From: an uncultured Pelagibacteraceae bacterium
GTDB lineage: Bacteria; Pseudomonadota; Alphaproteobacteria; Pelagibacterales; Pelagibacteraceae
Direction of reading: 5' to 3'
Assembly: GCA_902586025.1 (NCBI GenBank)
Contig: CACIFV010000001.1
Coordinates: forward strand, 124,001-188,000
DNA length: 64,000 nt
In this document: piece after piece, positions 39,121 to 45,432 of the stretch
Layout: the number at the start of each line of letters is the position of its first letter
Position numbering within the stretch: the stretch's first letter is position 1
Notes under the pieces: model-generated
Database searches by the model: none
Seen by the model: only the letters and a program-made list of their open reading frames with translations
Told to the model about the DNA's origin: nothing
Translations under genes and position numbers: made by a program

Positions 39121-39669
39121 TTATAATTCTCTCATTTCTTGTTTTGTTAATCTTCTATCTTCAACCATTTTAGTATTTTTCCATTGTTTCAGTTTTTTTT
39201 TAATAAATGGAGTAAAAAATTTTTCTTTCTTTATCAGTTTTGAGACATCTTTTTTAATTTCAGAAATCTTTGGAACTTTGTTTGTGTCATAAATTTTTAC
39301 AATTTGTGGATAATTACTATCATCTGAAGTATAGTAATGATAAACTAGAAATTCATTTTTTATATTTTTTTCAGTTAATAAACCTATAGATAAACTATAA
39401 ATACCCTTTGAATCACCATCCCTTAATTGAACTAATGATTTGTAAATTAATTTTTTATCTGTTTGTTTAAATCTTTCTTTTAATGGAAAAGGTTCAGCCT
39501 CATCTCTAAAATTGAATAAAGAACCTTTAAAACCACTAGCTTTTGCTAAAGCATAACCAAAAAAAAAATCCGGCATTTTTAAAAATGGAAATTTTTTGAC
39601 TAATTTATCTAAATTTTTTTCCAACAAAATCTCAAAAAAAATATCTACATTAAAATTTGGTCTTTTCAT
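39121..39669 (-). CDS. Uncharacterised cytoplasmic protein (182 residues)
   Basis: I do not recognise this protein. It is rich in Lys and Phe, lacks a signal peptide or membrane span, and ends in a charged helix (TKQEMREL). The stretch SLVQLRDGDSKGIYSLSIGL looks like a beta-strand core. The start ATG overlaps the stop of the 51-residue gene upstream (TAATG), which suggests translational coupling. Confidence 0.55.
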   Translation of the reverse strand: MKRPNFNVDIFFEILLEKNLDKLVKKFPFLKMPDFFFGYALAKASGFKGSLFNFRDEAEPFPLKERFKQTDKKLIYKSLVQLRDGDSKGIYSLSIGLLTEKNIKNEFLVYHYYTSDDSNYPQIVKIYDTNKVPKISEIKKDVSKLIKKEKFFTPFIKKKLKQWKNTKMVEDRRLTKQEMREL

Positions 39670-39824
39670 TAATGTAATCTTCTAAAAAGATAAATAAAGC
39701 ACTTTGTTTGCGTAAGCTTTATTTCAATTCTTATTTTTCTATTTTTATATTTATTTCTAAATTTGGTTACAAATTCATCTACTTTATAAAGTGGTGTATT
39801 CCAATTTAATCTAGCTATTATCAT
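39669..39824 (-). CDS. Small coupled gene, 51 residues, unknown
   Basis: This short basic protein starts MIIARLNWNTPLYKVDEFVT and ends KCFIYLFRRLH. It was found by reading the gap between two larger genes. Its ATG lies inside the last codons of the 165-residue gene (14-bp overlap), and its TAA shares a base with the next ATG (TAATG). Being tied to both neighbours makes it more credible than a random frame. I recognise no family; DNA or RNA binding is possible from the charge but not shown. Confidence 0.5.
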   Translation of the reverse strand: MIIARLNWNTPLYKVDEFVTKFRNKYKNRKIRIEIKLTQTKCFIYLFRRLH

Positions 39825-40308
39825 TTTCTTCTAAAATTTTTTTGTTATCAAAAGCAATTAAAATATTACCTAATCCACCTAATAATAATAAACCAATAAT
39901 TATATTTCTGATTTGCCCATTTTCAAAATATTTAGATAAAAATATAACAAATAATATAGATCCAACACCCAAGATGAATTCTTTTATTTTAAAATTAATT
40001 TTTTCTTTTTTATAAATAGATTTGAATATATCAAAAATACAAGCAATAATTCCTGTTAGAGCTCCGAGTGTTAGCAAAATTAACAATGAGTATCCAATCA
40101 AACCAAATATTGATAAAGATCCAAAATTTTTAATGTCAATTATTGGAGTTGTAAATGGTGAAATTAACCATCCAATAAATTGAAATATTGGTGTCCAAAT
40201 CGCAAACATTACTGTTAAACCAATTATGAGATAAATTAAATAACCTATAGTTCCTGAGGTTTTTAATTTAATTTCTAAAAGCTTCAAAATTGCCAGAAAA
40301 TTTTTCAT
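39811..40308 (-). CDS. Integral membrane protein, unknown (165 residues)
   Basis: Four hydrophobic segments are visible: about 22-50, 65-95, 113-127 and 136-152. A basic N-terminus precedes the first. No recognised family motif is seen. It is the first gene after internal repeat R5 in the direction of transcription, and it overlaps the 51-residue gene by 14 bp. Confidence 0.55.
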   Translation of the reverse strand: MKNFLAILKLLEIKLKTSGTIGYLIYLIIGLTVMFAIWTPIFQFIGWLISPFTTPIIDIKNFGSLSIFGLIGYSLLILLTLGALTGIIACIFDIFKSIYKKEKINFKIKEFILGVGSILFVIFLSKYFENGQIRNIIIGLLLLGGLGNILIAFDNKKILEENDNS

Positions 40309-40328
40309 TGGATAATCATATTATTTTA

Positions 40329-40374
40329 TCTCCCTGACTTCTAGTCTAAGTCTAGTAGTCCTATAAAATCCTAC
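40329..40374 (+). repeat. Internal boundary repeat R5 (TCTAGT family)
   Basis: TCTAGT boxes 11 bp apart are followed by AGTCCTATAAAATCCTA, near-identical to R4. It divides unit 2 into two gene groups, just as R2 divides unit 1. Confidence 0.6.
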
Positions 40375-40377
40375 TAG

Positions 40378-40620
40378 TTATGGTTCAATACATTGAACAT
40401 CTCTAAGGTTTCCACTTCCTGAAAATCTTACTGTACAAATTAAAATATTATTCTTTTTTTTTAGTGTAAAAACTTTATTGAAATACAAAGTATCATTAGC
40501 AGATATGGTTTCTTCATTTACAATTTTATAACCCTCTGAAATATAAGAATTAATTGGTCCAGCAAACACATTTGTAATAAATAAAAGTGTTAGAGTAATT
40601 ACTATCAGAGTATTTTTCAT
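40378..40620 (-). CDS. Small secreted protein, unknown (80 residues)
   Basis: The start MKNTLIVITLTLLFITNVFA gives a classical signal peptide, leaving a mature part of about 60 residues with two Cys (ILICTVRF and DVQCIEP) that could form a disulfide in the periplasm. The frame is open 13 codons further upstream, into the previous gene; the inner ATG at 40620 is preferred because of the signal peptide and the 10-bp spacing. No family is recognised. Confidence 0.5.
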   Translation of the reverse strand: MKNTLIVITLTLLFITNVFAGPINSYISEGYKIVNEETISANDTLYFNKVFTLKKKNNILICTVRFSGSGNLRDVQCIEP

Positions 40621-40630
40621 AAATGTAATC

Positions 40631-41047
40631 TCATTTGAATTTTTTTGAAACATTACCAAAAAAAGCTAATGATAAAATTCCCCCATTAATCATAAACATA
40701 ATTCCTTCTAGAAAATAATCAAATGAATCAACAAAAGAAAATCTAAGTTCTAATAAACAGACCATCAAAATTATTAAAGAAATCAAATGAATTAACCTCC
40801 AGTTTTTTTTAAGTTTATAAATCATTAAAAAAGAAAATATGTAAAATATTACAGCAAATATCCCAGCTATTAATATGGGGTAGCTATATTCCATTACCTC
40901 ATCTTCATATTTTCTAATTACAAATTGCAAATCATCAGGAACAAAGGCATCTGGAAAATATATGCCTTTAATAACAAAAATAATAAATATTAAAAAATAA
41001 TACTTAATTAGTCTTCTAAATATTAAAATATCATTATCAATTTTCAT
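40631..41047 (-). CDS. Integral membrane protein, unknown (138 residues)
   Basis: Four hydrophobic segments are seen: about 16-30, 55-77, 84-98 and 112-130. The loop after the first is acidic (RKYEDEVMEYS). No family is recognised. It follows the 71-residue membrane protein by 2 bp and precedes the secreted 80-residue protein, so the three look like one group. Confidence 0.5.
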   Translation of the reverse strand: MKIDNDILIFRRLIKYYFLIFIIFVIKGIYFPDAFVPDDLQFVIRKYEDEVMEYSYPILIAGIFAVIFYIFSFLMIYKLKKNWRLIHLISLIILMVCLLELRFSFVDSFDYFLEGIMFMINGGILSLAFFGNVSKKFK

Positions 41048-41049
41048 AA

Positions 41050-41265
41050 TTAATCATTTTTATTTAATTTTTTTATAATTCTTCCAATTATCATTATTAA
41101 AAAAAAGAAAGACAAAACAGGAAAAGTAAATTTTGATGTAACAGTTAGTCCAAAAAAATTACCTTTATTAATAACAAGATCAATATTCACACCTAATATT
41201 ATCAGAAATAGAAATATCATTATTGGAAGTTCAAATTTATCAATAAACTTACTAAGATAATTCAT
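41050..41265 (-). CDS. Small two-span membrane protein, unknown (71 residues)
   Basis: Two hydrophobic segments (about 13-32 and 45-62) are followed by a basic tail (RIIKKLNKND). It is the first gene of unit 2 in the direction of transcription, immediately after R6 and the right-end arm. No family is recognised. Confidence 0.45.
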   Translation of the reverse strand: MNYLSKFIDKFELPIMIFLFLIILGVNIDLVINKGNFFGLTVTSKFTFPVLSFFFLIMIIGRIIKKLNKND

Positions 41266-41280
41266 AATATATTATACAAC

Positions 41281-41316
41281 TCTATCTTTCTGACTTCTAG
41301 TCTACGTCTAGTTTGA
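41281..41316 (+). repeat. Right-end repeat R6 (TCTAGT family)
   Basis: TCTAGTCTACGTCTAGTTTG is followed by the right-end arm GAATTTATTATTC, matching R3 in position and sequence. Confidence 0.6.
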
Positions 41317-41438
41317 GAGAATTTATTATTCATATTTTCCAATAAAAATAATTAAAGGTTTTTTTAAAGTGTAGGATTTAATGGGATTTAAGACTGTATG
41401 AGACTGTGTGAGACTATAAAATATCTCTACCCTATGTT
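41317..41438 (+). repeat. Unit 2 right end with three 10-bp-phased AGACT boxes
   Basis: This belongs to the 337-bp gap 41266-41602, which has no gene. AGACT occurs at 41391, 41401 and 41411, exactly 10 bp apart, preceded by GGATTTAATGGGATTT as in unit 1. The stretch up to core C is a close copy of the unit 1 right end. Confidence 0.6.
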
Positions 41439-41479
41439 TTTTAAGTCCTTTGTGTCTACCAATTTCACCACGAGGGCAT
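41439..41479 (-). repeat. 41-bp core repeat, copy C: orphan tRNA-Leu 5' half
   Basis: Identical to copies A, B and D over 41 bp and diverging on both sides. No tRNA 3' half follows on the minus strand. It separates units 2 and 3. Confidence 0.85.
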
Positions 41480-41497
41480 TAACGAATTTCATGAATG

Positions 41498-41524
41498 TTT
41501 ATGCTAATATTTATAGTTGAACAA
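41498..41524 (-). promoter_or_regulatory. Putative promoter beside core copy C
   Basis: TTGTTC (41519-41524) and CATAAA (41498-41503) are 15 nt apart, as in copies A and B. It points through the orphan tRNA half toward the genes of unit 2. Confidence 0.45.
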
Positions 41525-41551
41525 GGCTAATAAGTAAATTTTTTTTATTTT

Positions 41552-41580
41552 ATCTGTCTGTGCGCAAGTCTGGTGCAAGT
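41552..41580 (+). repeat. End repeat R7 (GCAAGTCT family)
   Basis: GCGCAAGTCTGGTGCAAGT contains two GCAAGT boxes 11 bp apart. It takes the place of the TCTAGT boxes of R1 and R4, directly after the shared T-rich stretch. Confidence 0.55.
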
Positions 41581-41602
41581 TAAATTGAAATAATTGGTAA
41601 AA

Positions 41603-42010
41603 TTATTTCTTTGGTTTAGGTCCAAATTTATTTTTACCATTAGTAGGTTTTTGAGACAGATAAATCACAAATATTACTAATGTTAGTATATAAATTACAT
41701 ATCCAGTACCTAATAAAGTGTCAGCAAAAAAACCAGGTATAAATATACACTGCATCCAACCTGATTGATTAAAGTCATGAAGGCGTCTTGCAGTTAGAGA
41801 TATTCCTGGTAAAAAAATTGGTAAGACCAAGACTAGTATTGCTAAGTCAAATATTTCATCACTAACGTTGATTACACCTAGTAATAAGCCAGCTAGAAAA
41901 AAATAAATAATCTCAAATAATAAGAAGAACCAAAAAGCTGATCTTGAAGATCGTCCTTTAAAATTAAAGTAATTATTGAATGCAGAGGTTATAGCTTCTA
42001 TAAAATTCAT
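41603..42010 (-). CDS. DUF805-family inner membrane protein
   Basis: The 135-residue product shows DUF805 hallmarks: FNFKGRSSRSAFWFF near the start, SLTARRLHDFNQSGW in the middle, and a C-terminal NKFGPKP. Four hydrophobic segments are likely. The frame is open 11 codons further upstream, but the ATG at 42010 gives the usual MNF start and lies one base after the stop of the upstream gene, with AAGGAG ahead of it. The cellular function of DUF805 is unknown. Confidence 0.75.
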   Translation of the reverse strand: MNFIEAITSAFNNYFNFKGRSSRSAFWFFLLFEIIYFFLAGLLLGVINVSDEIFDLAILVLVLPIFLPGISLTARRLHDFNQSGWMQCIFIPGFFADTLLGTGYVIYILTLVIFVIYLSQKPTNGKNKFGPKPKK

Positions 42011-42011
42011 A

Positions 42012-42479
42012 TTAAAATTTATTTTCTCCTTTTTTACATTCAAAAGTGTCTATTCTCAATATCTTATCTCCGTCCATCAGCCAAGATCTTAATATTCCAG
42101 TGCTTCTAACTAATTGCCATTCCACTCTTATAGTTTCACCATTTGTTCTCTCAAAATGAACTATCATGATATTTTTAAAAACTTGATTTAAGCTGACCCT
42201 ACTATCTGTCTCCAAGTTATCCATTTCGCTATATACTATATTTGTTGATGTTAATCCGCCGTCATTAAAATCTATATGATAATCAAAAGGTTGGTTTGAG
42301 TAATTTTCATCCCCTTTTGATCTAATAGCGCATACTACATTTATTTGAGATTTATCAATTTCTTGACCCTCGGGTATTGCTTTATCATCACTTTTAAATA
42401 ATTTTTTAAAAAATGATTCAGCATGAGACAAACCAGTTATTAAAAAGAAAATAATAAAAAATTTAATAAAAAATCTCAT
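42012..42479 (-). CDS. Secreted protein, unknown (155 residues)
   Basis: A signal peptide covers about 1-20 (FFIIFFLITGLSHAE). The mature part has two Cys (VVCAIRS and TFECKKG) and a predicted beta-rich body with DYHIDFNDGG and VEWQLVRSTG. I recognise no family. It is the first gene of unit 3 behind core D, and its end carries the Shine-Dalgarno-like sequence for the DUF805 gene. Confidence 0.5.
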   Translation of the reverse strand: MRFFIKFFIIFFLITGLSHAESFFKKLFKSDDKAIPEGQEIDKSQINVVCAIRSKGDENYSNQPFDYHIDFNDGGLTSTNIVYSEMDNLETDSRVSLNQVFKNIMIVHFERTNGETIRVEWQLVRSTGILRSWLMDGDKILRIDTFECKKGENKF

Positions 42480-42492
42480 TCAAATTTATATC

Positions 42493-42520
42493 ATAGTGCC
42501 CAAGTCTCGCGCAAGTCTAC
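42493..42520 (+). repeat. Right-side repeat R8 (GCAAGTCT family)
   Basis: CCCAAGTCTCGCGCAAGTCT contains two boxes 11 bp apart, in the same orientation as R7. It sits just upstream of the first gene of unit 3, the position of R3 and R6 in the other units. Confidence 0.55.
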
Positions 42521-42641
42521 ACAAATAAAACTAGCTTTATAATCAATCTTTAATTGAGATCTAAATTTAATTTTTGAAGTTTTATTGATTTTTAGACTAC
42601 CTTGGACTACCACGGACTGACTCGTCTGTGAATCCCTCGGC
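42521..42641 (+). repeat. Unit 3 right end with three 10-bp-phased GACT boxes
   Basis: GACT occurs at 42595, 42605 and 42615, exactly 10 bp apart (GACTACC, GACTACC, GACTGAC). The layout equals the right ends of units 1 and 2, but the flanks differ. No gene is seen between 42480 and 42724. Confidence 0.55.
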
Positions 42642-42682
42642 TTTTAAGTCCTTTGTGTCTACCAATTTCACCACGAGGGCAT
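42642..42682 (-). repeat. 41-bp core repeat, copy D: displaced native tRNA-Leu 5' half
   Basis: Identical to copies A-C over 41 bp. Its upstream flank differs from the other three and carries its own promoter, so it is probably the original 5' half of the chromosomal tRNA-Leu gene, pushed 9.5 kb away by the insertions. Confidence 0.85.
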
Positions 42683-42696
42683 TTGTAAAGTTCATC

Positions 42697-42724
42697 GTTA
42701 TATATATTAAAATTTATATCTCAA
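42697..42724 (-). promoter_or_regulatory. Presumed native tRNA-Leu promoter, now facing island unit 3
   Basis: TTGAGA (42719-42724) and TATAAC (42697-42702) are separated by 16 nt, about 17 bp before the first base of the tRNA half. It ends directly at the stop codon of the SAF-domain gene. The spacing equals that of the other chromosomal promoters here, unlike the 15-nt spacer of the unit-borne ones. Confidence 0.5.
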
Positions 42725-44017
42725 CTATATTAAATTGTATTGATATTCTCTAGCTTCAATTATTTCTTTTTGTAAATTTAGCTCAACATCATCTAATCTT
42801 ATAAATTGATCTTTCATTATATCATTCTTTAAGACTGCATTATCAGTATAACCCATAGGTAAAATTTTTTCTTGCTTAGATTTTCTGGATGAAATCAACC
42901 TCCCCCTTGCACAATAACCCCCTTCTCCATCAAGTTTTTGTCCTGCCTTTAAATCTTTTTTTGCGACACTAGCTATCTCAGCATTAAAATTTTTTGTATG
43001 ACCTGTGGCCTTGTTATCAAGTACTATGGAATAAATTGATTGAGCTAATTCTAATCCAATATAATGATAAGGTCTCCAAATGGCTGAATAACTTCCTGAA
43101 GAATCGGTTACCATTCCATAGTCTTTAAAACAGTTTTTCACATACTCATTTTGAGCTTTAATAACAATATACACTCCCCATCTAAGATCATTAGGTATTT
43201 CTTTTTTATCTAAATCTATGCTTGAAATAACTTCTACTTGACCAGAGTGATCTAATAAACCTCCCTCTGATTTTGGGATTAATTTTTTAGCAATGTCATA
43301 AACTCCGATTGGAGGATATGTTAATCCACTATTTGGACATTTTAAGTCTGTAGCATTACTAACAGCACACATTTCTATTGATGATTTATCCCCACATAAA
43401 AAACTATTAAACATTTTAGGGTTCATTCCAGATTCATTTTCAGCTCTTTCTTTAGTTAAACCATAATGTCCCCAAACAGTTTCTGGTGTCGAATATTCAA
43501 ATGATGGATGATATTTAGTTCCTTTACCTGCACATATAACTTCAAAACCATTTAATTTTGCCCATTCAATTTGTTCTAATATTAATGATGGCTGATCACC
43601 ATAAGCCATGGAACAGATAACATTATTTTCTTTTGCTAAGTCAGATAAATATTTTCCACACAAAACATCTGCCTCTACATTAACCATTATTACATGCTTT
43701 TTGCTTTCTATGATTTTCTTTGCATGTAATGTACCTGCTATAGGGTTGCCTGTAGCTTCAATAAATACATCAATTTCTCTGTTAAAAACTTTATCTAAAT
43801 TGTCTGTAAAATTTATATTGTTTATAGTTTCAATAGATAATCCACTATTTAAACAATTTTTTTTTGCTCTCTCAATATCAAGTTCTATGATTGAATCTAT
43901 AATGATTTTGTTTAATTGATTATATTGAGCGAGAAACATTGAAACAAATTTCCCACAGCCAACAAAAGCAACTCTAATTGGTTTTTTTAAATTTTGAAGT
44001 TTAGTATATAAATACAC
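42725..44017 (-). CDS. NAD(P)-binding oxidoreductase with C-terminal SAF domain
   Basis: This 430-residue protein has a Rossmann start (VAFVGCGKFVSMFLAQ, about 17-32) like homoserine dehydrogenase, a central region with ATGNPIAGT, and a C-terminal SAF-type part (KKDLKAGQKLDGEGGYCARG, about 355-374). Such 'homoserine dehydrogenase-like, SAF domain' proteins are widespread, but their reaction is not settled. It is upstream of nothing but the island and follows azlCD, so a link to amino-acid metabolism is possible. It marks the right chromosomal flank of the island. Confidence 0.7.
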   Translation of the reverse strand: MYLYTKLQNLKKPIRVAFVGCGKFVSMFLAQYNQLNKIIIDSIIELDIERAKKNCLNSGLSIETINNINFTDNLDKVFNREIDVFIEATGNPIAGTLHAKKIIESKKHVIMVNVEADVLCGKYLSDLAKENNVICSMAYGDQPSLILEQIEWAKLNGFEVICAGKGTKYHPSFEYSTPETVWGHYGLTKERAENESGMNPKMFNSFLCGDKSSIEMCAVSNATDLKCPNSGLTYPPIGVYDIAKKLIPKSEGGLLDHSGQVEVISSIDLDKKEIPNDLRWGVYIVIKAQNEYVKNCFKDYGMVTDSSGSYSAIWRPYHYIGLELAQSIYSIVLDNKATGHTKNFNAEIASVAKKDLKAGQKLDGEGGYCARGRLISSRKSKQEKILPMGYTDNAVLKNDIMKDQFIRLDDVELNLQKEIIEAREYQYNLI

Positions 44018-44021
44018 AGAT

Positions 44022-44339
44022 CTATCTTAATAAGAAAAAAATAATAAACCAATAAGATAATAATCCTGAAACAATAGTAGCGATTACACTCCTTGAGTAA
44101 AATCCAACAACTAAAGCAACAATTGCACCATAAATTTTTGGATCTGTGATTTCTACAAAAGAACCAAAATCATTAAAAAAAACACCAGGAAATATTATTG
44201 CTGGAAATACTGCTGCTGGAACATAATTAAGAACTTCTTTAACTTTTGTTCCAAGCATTTCTCTATCAATTAAAGCAACCATGGCCATTCTTGAAAAATA
44301 AGTAACAATTCCAGATATAATAATTGATATCCATGTCAT
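44022..44339 (-). CDS. azlD: AzlD-family branched-chain amino acid export subunit
   Basis: AzlD is the small partner of AzlC in export of branched-chain or other amino acids. The 105-residue protein has three or four membrane spans, and the block SRMAMVALIDREMLGTKVKE followed by LNYVPAAVFPAII is typical. It overlaps azlC by 4 bp. Substrate is inferred from the family only. Confidence 0.85.
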   Translation of the reverse strand: MTWISIIISGIVTYFSRMAMVALIDREMLGTKVKEVLNYVPAAVFPAIIFPGVFFNDFGSFVEITDPKIYGAIVALVVGFYSRSVIATIVSGLLSYWFIIFFLLR

Positions 44340-45022
44340 TTTTTCAGCCTCAACATTATAAAAGCTGCAATTAAAGCAACAATTGGAGATAATATTATGT
44401 AAGATTTGAATGGGGCATCAAATAATATTAGTGAAGCGAATCCAGATACCAACATCACAAAAACATGATCTAATTTTCTTAAGTCATTTACAATAATCGC
44501 TAAAAAAGTGAGAGGGATCGCAAATTTTAAACCTAATTCTTCAGGAATAAATGACCCCAATATAATTCCACTAATTGTAGACAACTGCCAACAAAACCAA
44601 AGAGTCACCCCTGTACCAAGTATGTAATAATGTGGATTAGATAAATTTTTATTCTGTTTTAAATACTTGTTAGACTCTGCAAAACCTTGGTCCACAATAA
44701 AATAAGATATAAATAATTTTTTTATAAAACTTAGTTTTTCAAGATATTCAGATAAAACTGCTCCATATAACAAGTGTCTCGAATTAATTACTCCAACTGA
44801 TGTAATAGCTACTAATGATGAGGCTCCACCCGACAAAAGTTGCATAAATATTATCTGTGAAGCGCCGCCAAAAATAATTAAGGAAGTTGCATAAACTAAA
44901 ATTGGATCAAAACCTAATTCAATACCAATGGCTCCAGTTATAATTCCAAAAGGAATTACTGATAACATATGAGGCAATACAGCAACCGTACCTTTAAAAA
45001 ATATTTTAGATTTTGAAAGCAT
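44336..45022 (-). CDS. azlC: AzlC-family branched-chain amino acid export subunit
   Basis: AzlC is the large membrane subunit of the AzlCD exporter. The 228-residue protein has about six spans and family features such as IPFGIITGAIGIELGF, FGGASQIIFMQLL and INSRHLLYGAVLSEYL. It precedes azlD with a 4-bp overlap and lies 3 bp after the gamma-glutamylcyclotransferase-like gene. Confidence 0.87.
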   Translation of the reverse strand: MLSKSKIFFKGTVAVLPHMLSVIPFGIITGAIGIELGFDPILVYATSLIIFGGASQIIFMQLLSGGASSLVAITSVGVINSRHLLYGAVLSEYLEKLSFIKKLFISYFIVDQGFAESNKYLKQNKNLSNPHYYILGTGVTLWFCWQLSTISGIILGSFIPEELGLKFAIPLTFLAIIVNDLRKLDHVFVMLVSGFASLILFDAPFKSYIILSPIVALIAAFIMLRLKK

Positions 45023-45025
45023 TAA

Positions 45026-45430
45026 TTAAAAGTTCACTAAAGCTTTTTTGAGATATTTTTGATCTAATTTACAATCTTTATAACCTTGTTTGACAATATT
45101 TAGATACCTTTCAGTGGGATATCTAAAAATTGTTTTTTTAGGCATTATATAAGTCATCACAGTCTTATTATAATATTTAAAGTACATTTTTTTATATAGA
45201 ATTGGATAATCCTCATAAATATCTAGTTTTTTTTCATCGCTTTTCGTTATCTTATATAATCCACCTGGCACAATAGAGTTATTCTTCTTTTCTATATCTG
45301 CTGCACGATATTTGCTTCTGAAATTAAGTGTGTAACCTTTTAAATTAATTTTTTTTAGATATTTTGAATCTTTGCATCTTCTTTTCATTTGAAAATGATT
45401 TAAATTACTTCCGTATGCAAAATAAAGCAT
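45026..45430 (-). CDS. Gamma-glutamylcyclotransferase-like (AIG2/GGCT fold) protein
   Basis: The 134-residue product starts MLYFAYGSNLNHFQMKRR, with the YGSNL motif that binds the gamma-glutamyl substrate in this fold. The block VPGGLYKITKSDEKKLDIYE around 70-89 is also typical, with the Glu near 89 as candidate catalytic acid. Members cleave gamma-glutamyl compounds to 5-oxoproline, but many small family members are uncharacterised. It lies between cinA (2 bp) and azlC (3 bp). Confidence 0.75.
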   Translation of the reverse strand: MLYFAYGSNLNHFQMKRRCKDSKYLKKINLKGYTLNFRSKYRAADIEKKNNSIVPGGLYKITKSDEKKLDIYEDYPILYKKMYFKYYNKTVMTYIMPKKTIFRYPTERYLNIVKQGYKDCKLDQKYLKKALVNF

Positions 45431-45432
45431 AA

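Larger units (their letters stand above)
37954..41438. mobile_element. Island unit 2 (about 3.5 kb), integrase-less
   Basis: This unit is built like unit 1: core B, tRNA promoter, R4, a group of minus-strand genes (Sel1 protein, three small or unknown proteins, a membrane protein), internal repeat R5, three further small genes, R6, and a right end with three AGACT boxes at 10-bp spacing. None of the cargo resembles a recombinase. Left arm, right arm and promoter are close copies of those of unit 1, while the cargo is entirely different. Confidence 0.65.
41439..42641. mobile_element. Island unit 3 (about 1.2 kb), integrase-less, divergent end repeats
   Basis: The smallest unit holds core C, a tRNA promoter of the same type as units 1 and 2, GCAAGTCT-type repeats R7 and R8, two minus-strand genes, and a right end with three GACT boxes 10 bp apart. 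The architecture is that of units 1 and 2, but the box sequences differ, as if served by a related recombinase or factor of different specificity. It is the unit nearest the presumed native tRNA promoter. Confidence 0.6.

Noticed and set aside
40621..40659. Longer start for the secreted 80-residue protein
   Set aside because: It would overlap the upstream gene and bury the signal peptide behind 13 extra residues.
33290..42520. Classical integron cassette array
   Set aside because: No integron integrase and no attC-like imperfect palindromes; the boundary repeats are short direct repeats.
37954..42682. Three additional tRNA-Leu genes
   Set aside because: Copies B, C and D contain only the 5' half up to the anticodon loop; no matching 3' half follows, so they cannot fold into a tRNA.
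33175..42682. CRISPR array
   Set aside because: The 41-bp copies are 1.2-4.8 kb apart with genes between them; there are no regular 30-40 bp spacers and no cas genes.
33175..42682. Insertion sequence or prophage remnant
   Set aside because: No transposase, terminal inverted repeats, capsid, terminase or lysis genes are seen in the region.
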